A stretch of DNA of 5,088 nt, taken from NCBI GenBank assembly GCA_021812845.1, contig JAKAML010000145.1, positions 1 through 5,088 of the forward strand, in the 5' to 3' direction. Below the pieces are notes generated by a model that saw only the letters and a program-made list of their open reading frames with translations, was not told where the DNA came from and searched no databases. This document shows, piece after piece, positions 1-5,088 of the stretch (its first letter is position 1; every line of letters starts with the position of its first letter). A program made the translations under genes and the position numbers. Source of the DNA: Pseudomonadota bacterium (GTDB lineage: Bacteria; Pseudomonadota; Alphaproteobacteria; Rhizobiales; Hyphomicrobiaceae).

Positions 1-1
1 C

Positions 2-799
2 TACGCCGAGCCGCGCGGAGAGGGGAAGGCCGGCACCGCGGTCGCCCGCGGACGGCTCTCGCTCGATGGCGCCGGCGGGAGGCTGGACGACGTCAAGGTC
101 ATCTTCCGCCAGGAGCCGGCTGTCGCTTCGAGCCATCATTTCGGCTCGCGGATCATCCCGGCGCCCGACGGCTCCCTGTTCGTGACCACCGGCGACCGCG
201 GCAGCCGCAACGAATCGCAGAATCCCGGCAGCCACATCGGCAAGGTGATCCGCATCATGCCGGACGGCGCGCCGGCCGCCGACAATCCGAAATCCGGCGG
301 CTGGCGGCCGGAGGTGTTCTCGATCGGCCACCGCAACATCCAGGGCGCGGTCCTCGATCCCGCCACCGGCAAGCTGTGGACGGTGGAGCACGGTGCGCGC
401 GGCGGTGACGAGCTCAACCAGCCCGAGAAGGGCAAGAACTACGGCTGGCCGGTCATCACTTACGGCCGCGACTACTCGGGCGCGAAGATCGGCGAGGGGA
501 CGGCCAAGTCCGGGCTCGAGCAGCCGGTCTACTACTGGGATCCGTCGATCGCGACGTCGGGGCTCGCCATCTACGCGGGCGTGCTGTTTCCCGGCTGGAA
601 AGGCAACATGCTGGTCGGCGGGCTGGCGGGCGCGCAACTGTCCCGTCTCGTCGTCGAGGGTGGCCAGGTGGTTGCCGAGGAGGTGCTGCTCGACGGCCGC
701 GGCGATCGCATCCGCGACGTGCGCGTCGGTCCGGACGGTGCGGTGTGGCTTGTCGTCGATGCCCGCGACGGCACGATCCTGCGCCTGTCGCCGATGTGA
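2..799 (+). CDS. PQQ-dependent soluble sugar (aldose) dehydrogenase, C-terminal part
   Basis: The frame is open from the first bases of the window, so the N-terminus (including any signal peptide and the catalytic His region) is missing. The visible 265 residues match the glucose/sorbosone dehydrogenase family, six-bladed beta-propellers that oxidise aldose sugars with PQQ and Ca2+, normally in the periplasm. Motifs in fragment numbering: HHFGSRI (45-51), TGDRG (63-67), GHRN (109-112), whose Arg-Asn pair contacts PQQ in soluble glucose dehydrogenase, EHGARGGDELN (129-139), NYGWP (146-150, calcium-site region), PVYYWDPSIATSGLA (175-189) and RIRDVRVGPDGAVW (236-249), which carries the PQQ-binding arginines. 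The family is about 370 residues long, so roughly 100 are off-window. The gene ends in TGA 7 bases from the stop of the convergent EF-hand gene. The sugar substrate cannot be read from sequence. A GTG at 182 opens a shorter frame but lies inside the conserved domain and is not a start. The family is secure; periplasmic location is inferred. Confidence 0.93.
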   Translation, partial: YAEPRGEGKAGTAVARGRLSLDGAGGRLDDVKVIFRQEPAVASSHHFGSRIIPAPDGSLFVTTGDRGSRNESQNPGSHIGKVIRIMPDGAPAADNPKSGGWRPEVFSIGHRNIQGAVLDPATGKLWTVEHGARGGDELNQPEKGKNYGWPVITYGRDYSGAKIGEGTAKSGLEQPVYYWDPSIATSGLAIYAGVLFPGWKGNMLVGGLAGAQLSRLVVEGGQVVAEEVLLDGRGDRIRDVRVGPDGAVWLVVDARDGTILRLSPM

Positions 800-806
800 G
801 CGGAGG

Positions 807-1295
807 CTATTTCCGCAACGAATCCTGGCGCTTCTGCCAGTCGATCTCCTCGCGCTTGCCGGGCGTGTGCTGGCGCACCAGCTCGTCGCTGACGAGGCGG
901 CAGTCCTTGTCCTTGTCGAGGCGCTGGAAGGCCGGATTGGCCGTGCCCTGCATCTGGGCCAGGGTCAGCCTGCCGTCGGCCGGGGCGCCGAAGAAGGCGT
1001 AGTCCGCCTCCTCGAACAGCTTGTCCTGCTTCGCCAATCTCGCGAACTCGTCCTTGCTCAGAACGCCGTCCTTGTTGGCGTCGACCTCGGCGAAGGAGGT
1101 CGCGAGGTATTGCTTCCACTCGTCGCAGGTGACGACGTTGTCCTTGTTCAGATCCCAGGTCTGGGCGGCTGAGATGAACGTCAACTCCCGCTGCGAGGCC
1201 CCGGAAAATGGCGATCCGCCCGACTGGCAGCCGGCGACATGAAGAGCCGCCAGGGACGTGAACATGACGGTGGACATGAACCTGCGGAGTTGCAT
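807..1295 (-). CDS. EF-hand calcium-binding lipoprotein, 162 residues
   Basis: From the chosen ATG (1293-1295) the protein has a short basic N-terminus (MQLRRF), a hydrophobic stretch and a lipobox VAGC with the lipidated Cys at residue 23. This indicates export and lipid anchoring in the cell envelope. Four EF-hand-like loops follow: DLNKDNVVTCDE (48-59), DANKDGVLSKDE (72-83), a degenerate one at about 103-114 (GAPADGRLTLAQ, lacking the first Asp and the final Glu), and DKDKDCRLVSDE (127-138). Loop starts are spaced 24, 31 and 24 residues, as in two paired EF-hand units. The frame remains open back to 1517, but the extra 74 residues are Arg/Pro/Ala-rich and would bury the lipoprotein signal, so I reject that start. 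The ribosome site is weak (GAG about 9 bases upstream); a second ATG at 1275-1277 is possible. The likely role is Ca2+ binding or sensing at the envelope; the partner is unknown. It converges on the PQQ dehydrogenase and diverges from ffh. Confidence 0.9.
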   Translation of the reverse strand: MQLRRFMSTVMFTSLAALHVAGCQSGGSPFSGASQRELTFISAAQTWDLNKDNVVTCDEWKQYLATSFAEVDANKDGVLSKDEFARLAKQDKLFEEADYAFFGAPADGRLTLAQMQGTANPAFQRLDKDKDCRLVSDELVRQHTPGKREEIDWQKRQDSLRK

Positions 1296-1394
1296 GAGCG
1301 AACTCGGATGGACGGGCTGCCTCGTTTCGGTGCACCCTAGTCGGGCGGCATCAGATGCGCCAGCAGCGTGGCGGCGTCGCGGCGGCCTCACCTG

Positions 1395-1423
1395 TTGACA
1401 TCGACAAGTCATTCGTCGATGGT
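1395..1423 (+). promoter_or_regulatory. Possible sigma70-type promoter for ffh
   Basis: A perfect -35 hexamer TTGACA (1395-1400) is followed after 17 bases by GATGGT (1418-1423), which matches the TATAAT consensus at only three positions. The strong -35 and ideal spacing in very GC-rich DNA make it noticeable, but the weak -10 keeps confidence low. A start here would give ffh an untranslated leader of roughly 200 bases. Confidence 0.3.
1399..1421. repeat. Perfect 7-bp inverted repeat within the possible ffh promoter
   Basis: CATCGAC (1399-1405) and GTCGATG (1415-1421) are exact reverse complements separated by 9 bases (AAGTCATTC). The half-site centres are 16 bases apart. The repeat fills the spacer and overlaps both hexamers of the putative promoter, an arrangement compatible with a repressor operator. 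Chance occurrence in GC-rich DNA remains possible, and no known operator consensus is recognised. Confidence 0.4.
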
Positions 1424-1633
1424 CCGGCCAATTCAGCGGCTTTGGAGCACAGCCGCCGCCCCGCGGGGCCCGAGCGGACCGTGATCGCGGTTCCAGGGTG
1501 AGCGGGGAGGTCAACATCCGCCGGCGCGTGGCGCCCGCGGGTGCGATCGTGCTTTCGGCACTTCCAGCGCCGCGCCCGACGAGGGGGCGGCGGCGCAGCG
1601 ACAGGGTTCGAGCCAGAGGCGAGCAGAGGCCAG

Positions 1634-3238
1634 ATGTTCCAGAGCCTATCCGACCGGCTTTCGGGCGTACTCGACAAGCTGACGCGACGCGGCGCGCTGA
1701 CCGAGGGCGACGTCGCCGAGGCGATGCGCGAGGTGCGTCGGGCGCTGCTCGAGGCCGACGTCGCCCTCGACGTGGTCAAGGATTTCGTCGAGCAGGTGAA
1801 GGCCAAGGCCGTCGGCCAGGAGGTCGTGAAGTCGGTCACGCCGGGCCAGATGGTCGTCAAGATCGTCCACGACGAGCTCGTCCGCGTGCTCGGCGCGGAC
1901 GCCGACCCGATCAGCCTCGCGGCGGCGCCGCCGGTCGCCATCCTGATGGTCGGCCTGCAGGGATCGGGCAAGACCACCTCGACGGCCAAGATCGCCTACC
2001 GCCTGAAGAACCGCGAGCGCAAGAAGGTGCTGATGGCCTCGCTCGACACGCGGCGGCCGGCGGCGCAGGAGCAGCTCCGGGTGCTCGGCGAGCAGACCGG
2101 CATCGACACGCTTCCGATCGTCGCCGGCCAGCAGCCCGTGGCCATCGCCCGGCGGGCGCTCGACGCGGCGCGATTGGGCGGTTTCGACGTGGTGCTGCTC
2201 GACACCGCCGGCCGCATCTCGATCGACGACGAGCTGATGGCGGAAGCGGCCGAGGTCAAGGCCGCGACCAGCCCGCACGAGACGCTGCTGGTGGTCGACA
2301 GCCTGACCGGCCAGGACGCCGTCAACACCGCACGGCAGTTCGACGGCCGCATCGGCATCACCGGCACCGTGCTGACACGCGCCGACGGCGACGGCCGCGG
2401 CGGCGCGGCGCTGTCGATGCGCGCGGTGACGGGCAAGCCGATCAAGCTCCTGGGCGTCGGCGAGAAATGGGATGCGCTCGAGGAGTTCGACCCGAAGCGT
2501 GTCGCCGGCCGCATCCTCGGAATGGGCGACATCGTCGGCCTCGTCGAGAAGGCGGCGGAGAACTTCGACCGCGACAAGGCGCTGAAGATCGCCCAGCGGA
2601 TGAAGAAGGGCGAGTTCGACCTCGAGGACATGGCCGACCAGCTCCGGCAGATGGAGAAGCTCGGCGGCATGGGCAGCCTGATGGGCATGATGCCCGGCGT
2701 CGCCAAGCTCAAGGGCCAGATCAACGAACAGGGGCTCGACAAGGAATTGAAGCGCCAGAGGGCGATCATCTCGTCGATGACGCCCAAGGAGCGCCGCGCG
2801 CCGAAGGTGCTCGACGCCAAGCGCAAGCGCCGCATCGCGGCGGGCTCCGGCACCAGGGTCGAGGACATCAACAAGCTCCTGAAGATGCACCGCGGCATGG
2901 CCGACATGATGAAGGCCATGGGCAAGAACAAGGGCATGATGAGCCGCATGGCCGGCGCCATGGGGCTCGGGCCGGGTGCGGGAATGCCGAGCGAGGAGGA
3001 GATGGCCAGGATGCAGGCCGAGCTCGCAAGCCTCGATCCGAAGGCACTCGAGAGCCTGCCCGCGGAGCTCAAGGACGCGCTGCCGAAGGGCGTGGGCGGC
3101 GCCGGCGGCGGCGCGATGCCGAAGTTGCCGGGCCTGCCCGGTTTGGGCGGCGCGGGACTGCCGCGCGGCCTGCCCGGCCTCGGTGGCCTGGGGCTACCCG
3201 GACTGCCGAAGGGCCCGCCGCCGGGGAAGAAGCGATGA
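1634..3238 (+). CDS. ffh: Signal recognition particle protein Ffh (SRP54 homologue)
   Basis: This is a complete protein of 534 residues. Ffh binds 4.5S RNA and signal sequences of nascent membrane proteins and, with the receptor FtsY, docks ribosomes at the membrane through paired GTP hydrolysis. Domains in order: the helical N domain (about 1-90), with ALLEADVALDVV at 37-48; the G domain (about 95-300), with P-loop GLQGSGKTT (107-115), DTRRPAA (138-144), DTAGR (190-194), TRADGDGRGGAAL (248-260, G4) and GVGEKWD (274-280); and the Met-rich M domain (about 305-450), with the RNA-binding segment RRIAAGSGTRVEDINKLLK (399-417). Residues about 485-534 form a low-complexity Gly/Leu/Pro tail ending in PPPGKKR. 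The ATG at 1634 is chosen because MFQSLSDRLSGVLDKL is the usual Ffh N-terminus and AGAGG lies 4 bases upstream (1625-1629). The longer frame from the GTG at 1541 adds a non-homologous Arg-rich leader. rpsP follows after 132 bases, and a hairpin overlaps the stop codon. Confidence 0.98.
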   Translation: MFQSLSDRLSGVLDKLTRRGALTEGDVAEAMREVRRALLEADVALDVVKDFVEQVKAKAVGQEVVKSVTPGQMVVKIVHDELVRVLGADADPISLAAAPPVAILMVGLQGSGKTTSTAKIAYRLKNRERKKVLMASLDTRRPAAQEQLRVLGEQTGIDTLPIVAGQQPVAIARRALDAARLGGFDVVLLDTAGRISIDDELMAEAAEVKAATSPHETLLVVDSLTGQDAVNTARQFDGRIGITGTVLTRADGDGRGGAALSMRAVTGKPIKLLGVGEKWDALEEFDPKRVAGRILGMGDIVGLVEKAAENFDRDKALKIAQRMKKGEFDLEDMADQLRQMEKLGGMGSLMGMMPGVAKLKGQINEQGLDKELKRQRAIISSMTPKERRAPKVLDAKRKRRIAAGSGTRVEDINKLLKMHRGMADMMKAMGKNKGMMSRMAGAMGLGPGAGMPSEEEMARMQAELASLDPKALESLPAELKDALPKGVGGAGGGAMPKLPGLPGLGGAGLPRGLPGLGGLGLPGLPKGPPPGKKR

Positions 3239-3259
3239 CACATCGACCCGTGTCATCGC
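3232..3259 (+). other. 10-bp perfect hairpin spanning the ffh stop codon
   Basis: GCGATGACAC (3232-3241) is the exact reverse complement of GTGTCATCGC (3250-3259), with an 8-base loop ATCGACCC. The ffh TGA (3236-3238) lies in the left arm. No T-run follows, so it is not a typical intrinsic terminator. In the ffh-rpsP transcript it could act as a processing or 3'-end-protecting stem, or limit read-through into rpsP. The pairing is directly visible; the function is inferred. Confidence 0.6.
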
Positions 3260-3370
3260 GCGACGCGCAACCGCGAGGACTTGGGCGGGCCGTCGATCGA
3301 GACCTGCGATTTCAATCAGACCACGCCGACAACCCCGCAACGACATAACGAACTCAGAAAGGAACTCCGA

Positions 3371-3730
3371 ATGTCCGTGAAACTCCGCCTGTCGCGCGGC
3401 GGCGCCAAGAAGCGCCCGTACTACTACATCGTCGTCGCCAACTCGATCTCGCCGCGGGACGGGCGCTACATCGAGCAGATCGGCACCTTCGATCCGATGC
3501 TCAAGAAGGACAGCCCCGACCGCGTGAAGCTCGACGTCGACCGGGCCAGGCACTGGCTCAAGGTCGGCGCCCAGCCGACCGACCGCGTGGCCCGCTTCCT
3601 CGACGCCGCCGGCCTGATGAAGCGCACCGCGCCGGTCAACCCCGACAAGGCCAAGCCGAAGAAGAAGGCACAGGAGCGCGCCGCAGCCGCAGCCGAGAAG
3701 GCCGCCAAGGCGGCAGAGGCCGCGGGCTGA
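3371..3730 (+). CDS. rpsP: 30S ribosomal protein bS16
   Basis: This is a small-subunit ribosomal protein needed for assembly of the 16S rRNA 5' domain, here 119 residues. The diagnostic N-terminus reads [16 protein letters not shown], followed by [19 protein letters not shown] (17-35) and IGTFDPML (37-44); [12 protein letters not shown] (66-77) is the conserved C-terminal part of the fold. Residues about 85-119 form a Lys/Ala-rich extension beyond the roughly 80-residue core, common in alphaproteobacterial S16 and probably disordered. The ATG at 3371 is fixed by homology and by a strong ribosome site AAAGGA (3358-3363) 7 bases upstream; the in-frame extension to 3281 has no S16 similarity. 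It lies 132 bases after ffh and is probably co-transcribed with it. It is followed by an intrinsic terminator rather than by rimM-trmD-rplS. Confidence 0.98.
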   Translation: MSVKLRLSRGGAKKRPYYYIVVANSISPRDGRYIEQIGTFDPMLKKDSPDRVKLDVDRARHWLKVGAQPTDRVARFLDAAGLMKRTAPVNPDKAKPKKKAQERAAAAAEKAAKAAEAAG

Positions 3731-3788
3731 CATGCCGCTCCAGCCGGCCCCTCCGGCCGAGGGACGCCTCCTGCCGGCGCCATAGTCG

Positions 3789-3826
3789 AACCCTCCGGAC
3801 CGTCGGTCCGGAGGGTTTTTTTGTTT
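3789..3826 (+). terminator. Strong intrinsic terminator after rpsP
   Basis: CCCTCCGGACC (3791-3801) pairs perfectly with GGTCCGGAGGG (3805-3815) across a 3-base loop GTC. The flanking AA (3789-3790) can pair with the first two Ts. Seven Ts, a G and three more Ts follow (3816-3826). The GC-rich 11-bp stem and U-tract are textbook Rho-independent features. On the other strand the stem is not followed by a T-run, so it should mainly stop rightward transcription. It ends the ffh-rpsP unit about 60 bases after the rpsP stop. Confidence 0.95.
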
Positions 3827-4062
3827 CTCTCGACTTCGATGGCCGAGGGCACCGACCACGGCGCCTCGAGGCGGCACGCCCCGTGGCCGCTCTCAGGGTC
3901 ATTGCAGCCCGAGCCTAATTGCGCGCGACGTCGTCTGGTGACCCAAAGGCGAAGTGGTGGAGACCTGAGCTTGCAGAAGGCCGCCGGGTCCGCTTACGAT
4001 CATCGCGACCGTCGAGGTGCACGGGGGCAACGGGCAGCCGTGGGCGCAATAGGCTAACCATT
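3827..4062. other. Non-coding gap between the rpsP terminator and the TIR gene
   Basis: These 236 bases separate the 3' ends of two convergent units. Open frames crossing them show no recognisable protein, and I find no tRNA or other RNA gene. The only structure noticed is the palindrome at 3862-3873 with flanking complementary arms. No T-rich hairpin is seen just downstream of the TIR stop, so how leftward transcription ends is unclear. The stretch may be a decayed remnant at the junction of an insertion. Confidence 0.6.
3856..3886. repeat. Palindrome CGCCTCGAGGCG with complementary flanking arms
   Basis: A perfect 12-bp palindrome lies at 3862-3873. It is bracketed by CCACGG (3856-3861) and its reverse complement CCGTGG (3881-3886), the right arm being 7 bases off-centre. 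It could fold as an imperfect hairpin or be a site for a dimeric protein. It has no terminator-like T-tract, and GC-rich chance is a real alternative. Confidence 0.35.
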
Positions 4063-5049
4063 TCAGCTTGCACCAACGAGGTATTGGATCTTATCGTTGA
4101 AGTGCAATGCCGAAAGGCTTTCGGGCGGCGGAAGCGGCGGTGGGCTTTCGATAATCACCGGCACAATGTCCAGATACTCGCCAGCGTTCTGACGCGCGAT
4201 TGCTCGCTCTGCCTCCTGCAACACAGCGGACGATTTCATTGCCGCTTGCGACCAGAACAACAGGAATAAATCACACCGGTCCAAGTGCTCCCAAATCTTA
4301 GGTTGCCAGCGATCCCCGGGATCTAAGTCCAGAACATCCTGGAAAAAGCTAATGCCGGTTGCCTTGAGGAGCTGAGTTCGCTTTAGTACTTCCTTGCGAT
4401 CAGCCGACGCGTAAGAAATGAAGGCATGTGCATAGCGGCGGCCCACGCCCGTCGGTTGAGACGGCAGGGTCTTCGCAGGATCAATGGAGAGGAGAAAATT
4501 GATGCAGCCAACAAGCCCCCCGTCCACGCTCACCCGGATCGTCGCCAGCAAATATTCGTCTTTCATCTTCTCAGGCAGCCGAACAACAAACTGAGCGAAT
4601 GAAGGCTTACCCCGCCACAGCACGGTGACTTGTGGTTCGTCCACCGCGATCCCTGCATCCGCCGTAAGAGATACAGTGACGCTTGCCCCCCGCTTGATAT
4701 TGACGGACAGAGGTTGACAGGCTCTCAACTCAGTCCTTGTGTCCATTCGCGCCGCCATGTGCAGCGCACTTTTCATTTCTCCTTCGGCATGCAGAAACGC
4801 CTGCACAATGATCGAGGACCCCGGCCGCGATACCGGCGGTGCAAATACTGAGCACTCGACTTCGTCCTTGCGCCTAAAAAACGTCTTAAGCGCTCCGCCG
4901 AATTTAAACCGATGAACCTTCTTCCGCCTCAAATCCTCGAACGGGTCGCGGCCATCTTTCTGAAGCTTGTACCGGACGGCTGGTCTGAGCTTCGCCCTTC
5001 TGGCAACATCTCCCTTCATCACTTCGAGTTGAGTTTGCATCCGTGCCAC
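4063..5049 (-). CDS. TIR-domain protein with beta-rich N-terminal module
   Basis: This protein has 328 residues from the GTG at 5047-5049. Residues about 206-325 form a bacterial TIR domain: first strand HAFISYASADRKEV (208-221), BB-loop region DLDPGDRW (241-248), then IWEHLDRCDLFLLFWS (252-267), and SSAVLQEAERAI (273-284), where E279 aligns with the catalytic Glu of NAD-cleaving TIR domains (SARM1 WVHKE), although the preceding Trp is replaced by Ala. A proline-rich loop (PPPLPPPE, 303-310) follows. Residues about 62-190 look like a beta-sandwich-type module (ECSVFAPP, VQAFLH, VTVLWRGKP, ATIRVSVDGGLVGCINFLL) that I recall before TIR domains in other bacteria but cannot name. Residues 41-60 are strongly basic. 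There is no signal peptide or membrane span, so it is probably cytoplasmic. GGAG lies 8 bases before the GTG, but the frame stays open to the window edge, so an upstream start is possible; the ATG at 5038-5040 is less well placed. G+C is clearly lower than in ffh. NAD hydrolysis or signalling in immunity is plausible, not shown. Confidence 0.88.
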   Translation of the reverse strand: MARMQTQLEVMKGDVARRAKLRPAVRYKLQKDGRDPFEDLRRKKVHRFKFGGALKTFFRRKDEVECSVFAPPVSRPGSSIIVQAFLHAEGEMKSALHMAARMDTRTELRACQPLSVNIKRGASVTVSLTADAGIAVDEPQVTVLWRGKPSFAQFVVRLPEKMKDEYLLATIRVSVDGGLVGCINFLLSIDPAKTLPSQPTGVGRRYAHAFISYASADRKEVLKRTQLLKATGISFFQDVLDLDPGDRWQPKIWEHLDRCDLFLLFWSQAAMKSSAVLQEAERAIARQNAGEYLDIVPVIIESPPPLPPPESLSALHFNDKIQYLVGAS

Positions 5050-5088
5050 CGATAGGGCTCCGCCAGCTTCCTCGGTACGAGCCTGCGG

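Larger units (their letters stand above)
1296..1633. other. Divergent intergenic region between the EF-hand gene and ffh
   Basis: These 338 bases hold no convincing gene. Open frames crossing the region are Arg/Pro/Ala-rich readings of GC-rich DNA. It must contain the 5' control of both the lipoprotein gene (leftward) and ffh (rightward). I see one plausible rightward promoter overlapping an inverted repeat (1395-1423), a perfect 12-bp palindrome at 1458-1469 (GCCCCGCGGGGC), and a duplicated CAGAGGC (1614-1620 and 1624-1630), whose second copy supplies the ffh ribosome site. No convincing leftward promoter was found, and no SRP RNA (4.5S) signature is present although ffh is adjacent. Confidence 0.7.

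Noticed and set aside
800..816. GCGGA/TCCGC hairpin between the convergent genes as a bidirectional terminator
   Set aside because: Only a 5-bp stem with no T-run on either strand.
1458..1469. GCCCCGCGGGGC palindrome
   Set aside because: A pure G/C dyad in very GC-rich DNA is likely by chance and has no associated promoter or T-tract.
1296..1517. N-terminal extension of the EF-hand protein
   Set aside because: The 74 extra residues are Arg/Pro/Ala-rich and would place the lipoprotein signal and lipobox internally.
1541..1633. 31-residue N-terminal extension of Ffh from the GTG at 1541
   Set aside because: It has no Ffh similarity; the standard MFQSLSDRL start with a nearby AGAGG explains the gene.
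1296..1633. Possible 4.5S SRP RNA gene beside ffh
   Set aside because: The conserved GGTCAGGTCCGGAAGGAAGCAGCC-type core is not present on either strand.
1881..2384. TRAD instead of TKxD in the Ffh G4 motif as a possible defect
   Set aside because: An Arg at this place followed by DGDGRGGAALS is, as I recall, the usual form in alphaproteobacterial Ffh, so it is not an anomaly.
1646..3243. Long leftward open frames antisense to ffh (about 415 codons each)
   Set aside because: They mirror ffh codon bias (high GC at third positions keeps antisense frames open) and show no family motifs.
1498..3348. 616-codon rightward open frame covering the ffh region
   Set aside because: It is an Arg/Gly/Ala-rich out-of-frame reading of ffh with no recognisable domain; the overlapping ffh frame carries all SRP GTPase motifs.
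3821..4269. Two short rightward open frames (78 and 116 codons) after the terminator
   Set aside because: No recognisable similarity; one runs into the antisense of the TIR gene and neither has a convincing ribosome site.

Overview
The window looks like a stretch of alphaproteobacterial chromosome with very high G+C. The ffh-rpsP pairing, the TRAD form of the Ffh G4 motif, the Gly/Leu/Pro-rich Ffh tail and an S16 beginning [16 protein letters not shown] all fit that class. A Rhodospirillales-like lineage is my guess from the S16 sequence and has not been tested.

Layout from left to right: (1) 2-799 (+) is the C-terminal 265 residues of a soluble PQQ-dependent sugar dehydrogenase whose start lies before the window. 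(2) 807-1295 (-) is a small lipoprotein with three canonical EF-hand loops and one degenerate loop. It converges on the dehydrogenase with only 7 bases between the stop codons. (3) 1296-1633 is a 338-base divergent intergenic region with a possible promoter overlapping a perfect 7-bp inverted repeat. (4) 1634-3238 (+) is ffh, the signal recognition particle GTPase, complete. A perfect 10-bp hairpin is folded around its stop codon. (5) 3371-3730 (+) is rpsP, ribosomal protein bS16, followed by a very strong intrinsic terminator at 3789-3826. (6) 3827-4062 is non-coding. (7) 4063-5049 (-) is a TIR-domain protein with a beta-rich N-terminal module. Its G+C content is visibly lower than that of the rest of the window.

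ffh and rpsP form a translation and protein-targeting housekeeping unit. In many alphaproteobacteria the unit continues into rimM-trmD-rplS; here it stops at the terminator and is faced by the TIR gene. The lower G+C, the TIR fold with a plausible NADase glutamate and the position at the edge of a conserved operon suggest an acquired accessory gene, possibly immune or NAD-consuming. Any partner gene would lie beyond base 5088. The two left-hand genes probably encode exported, calcium-binding proteins, but nothing in the sequence ties them together functionally.
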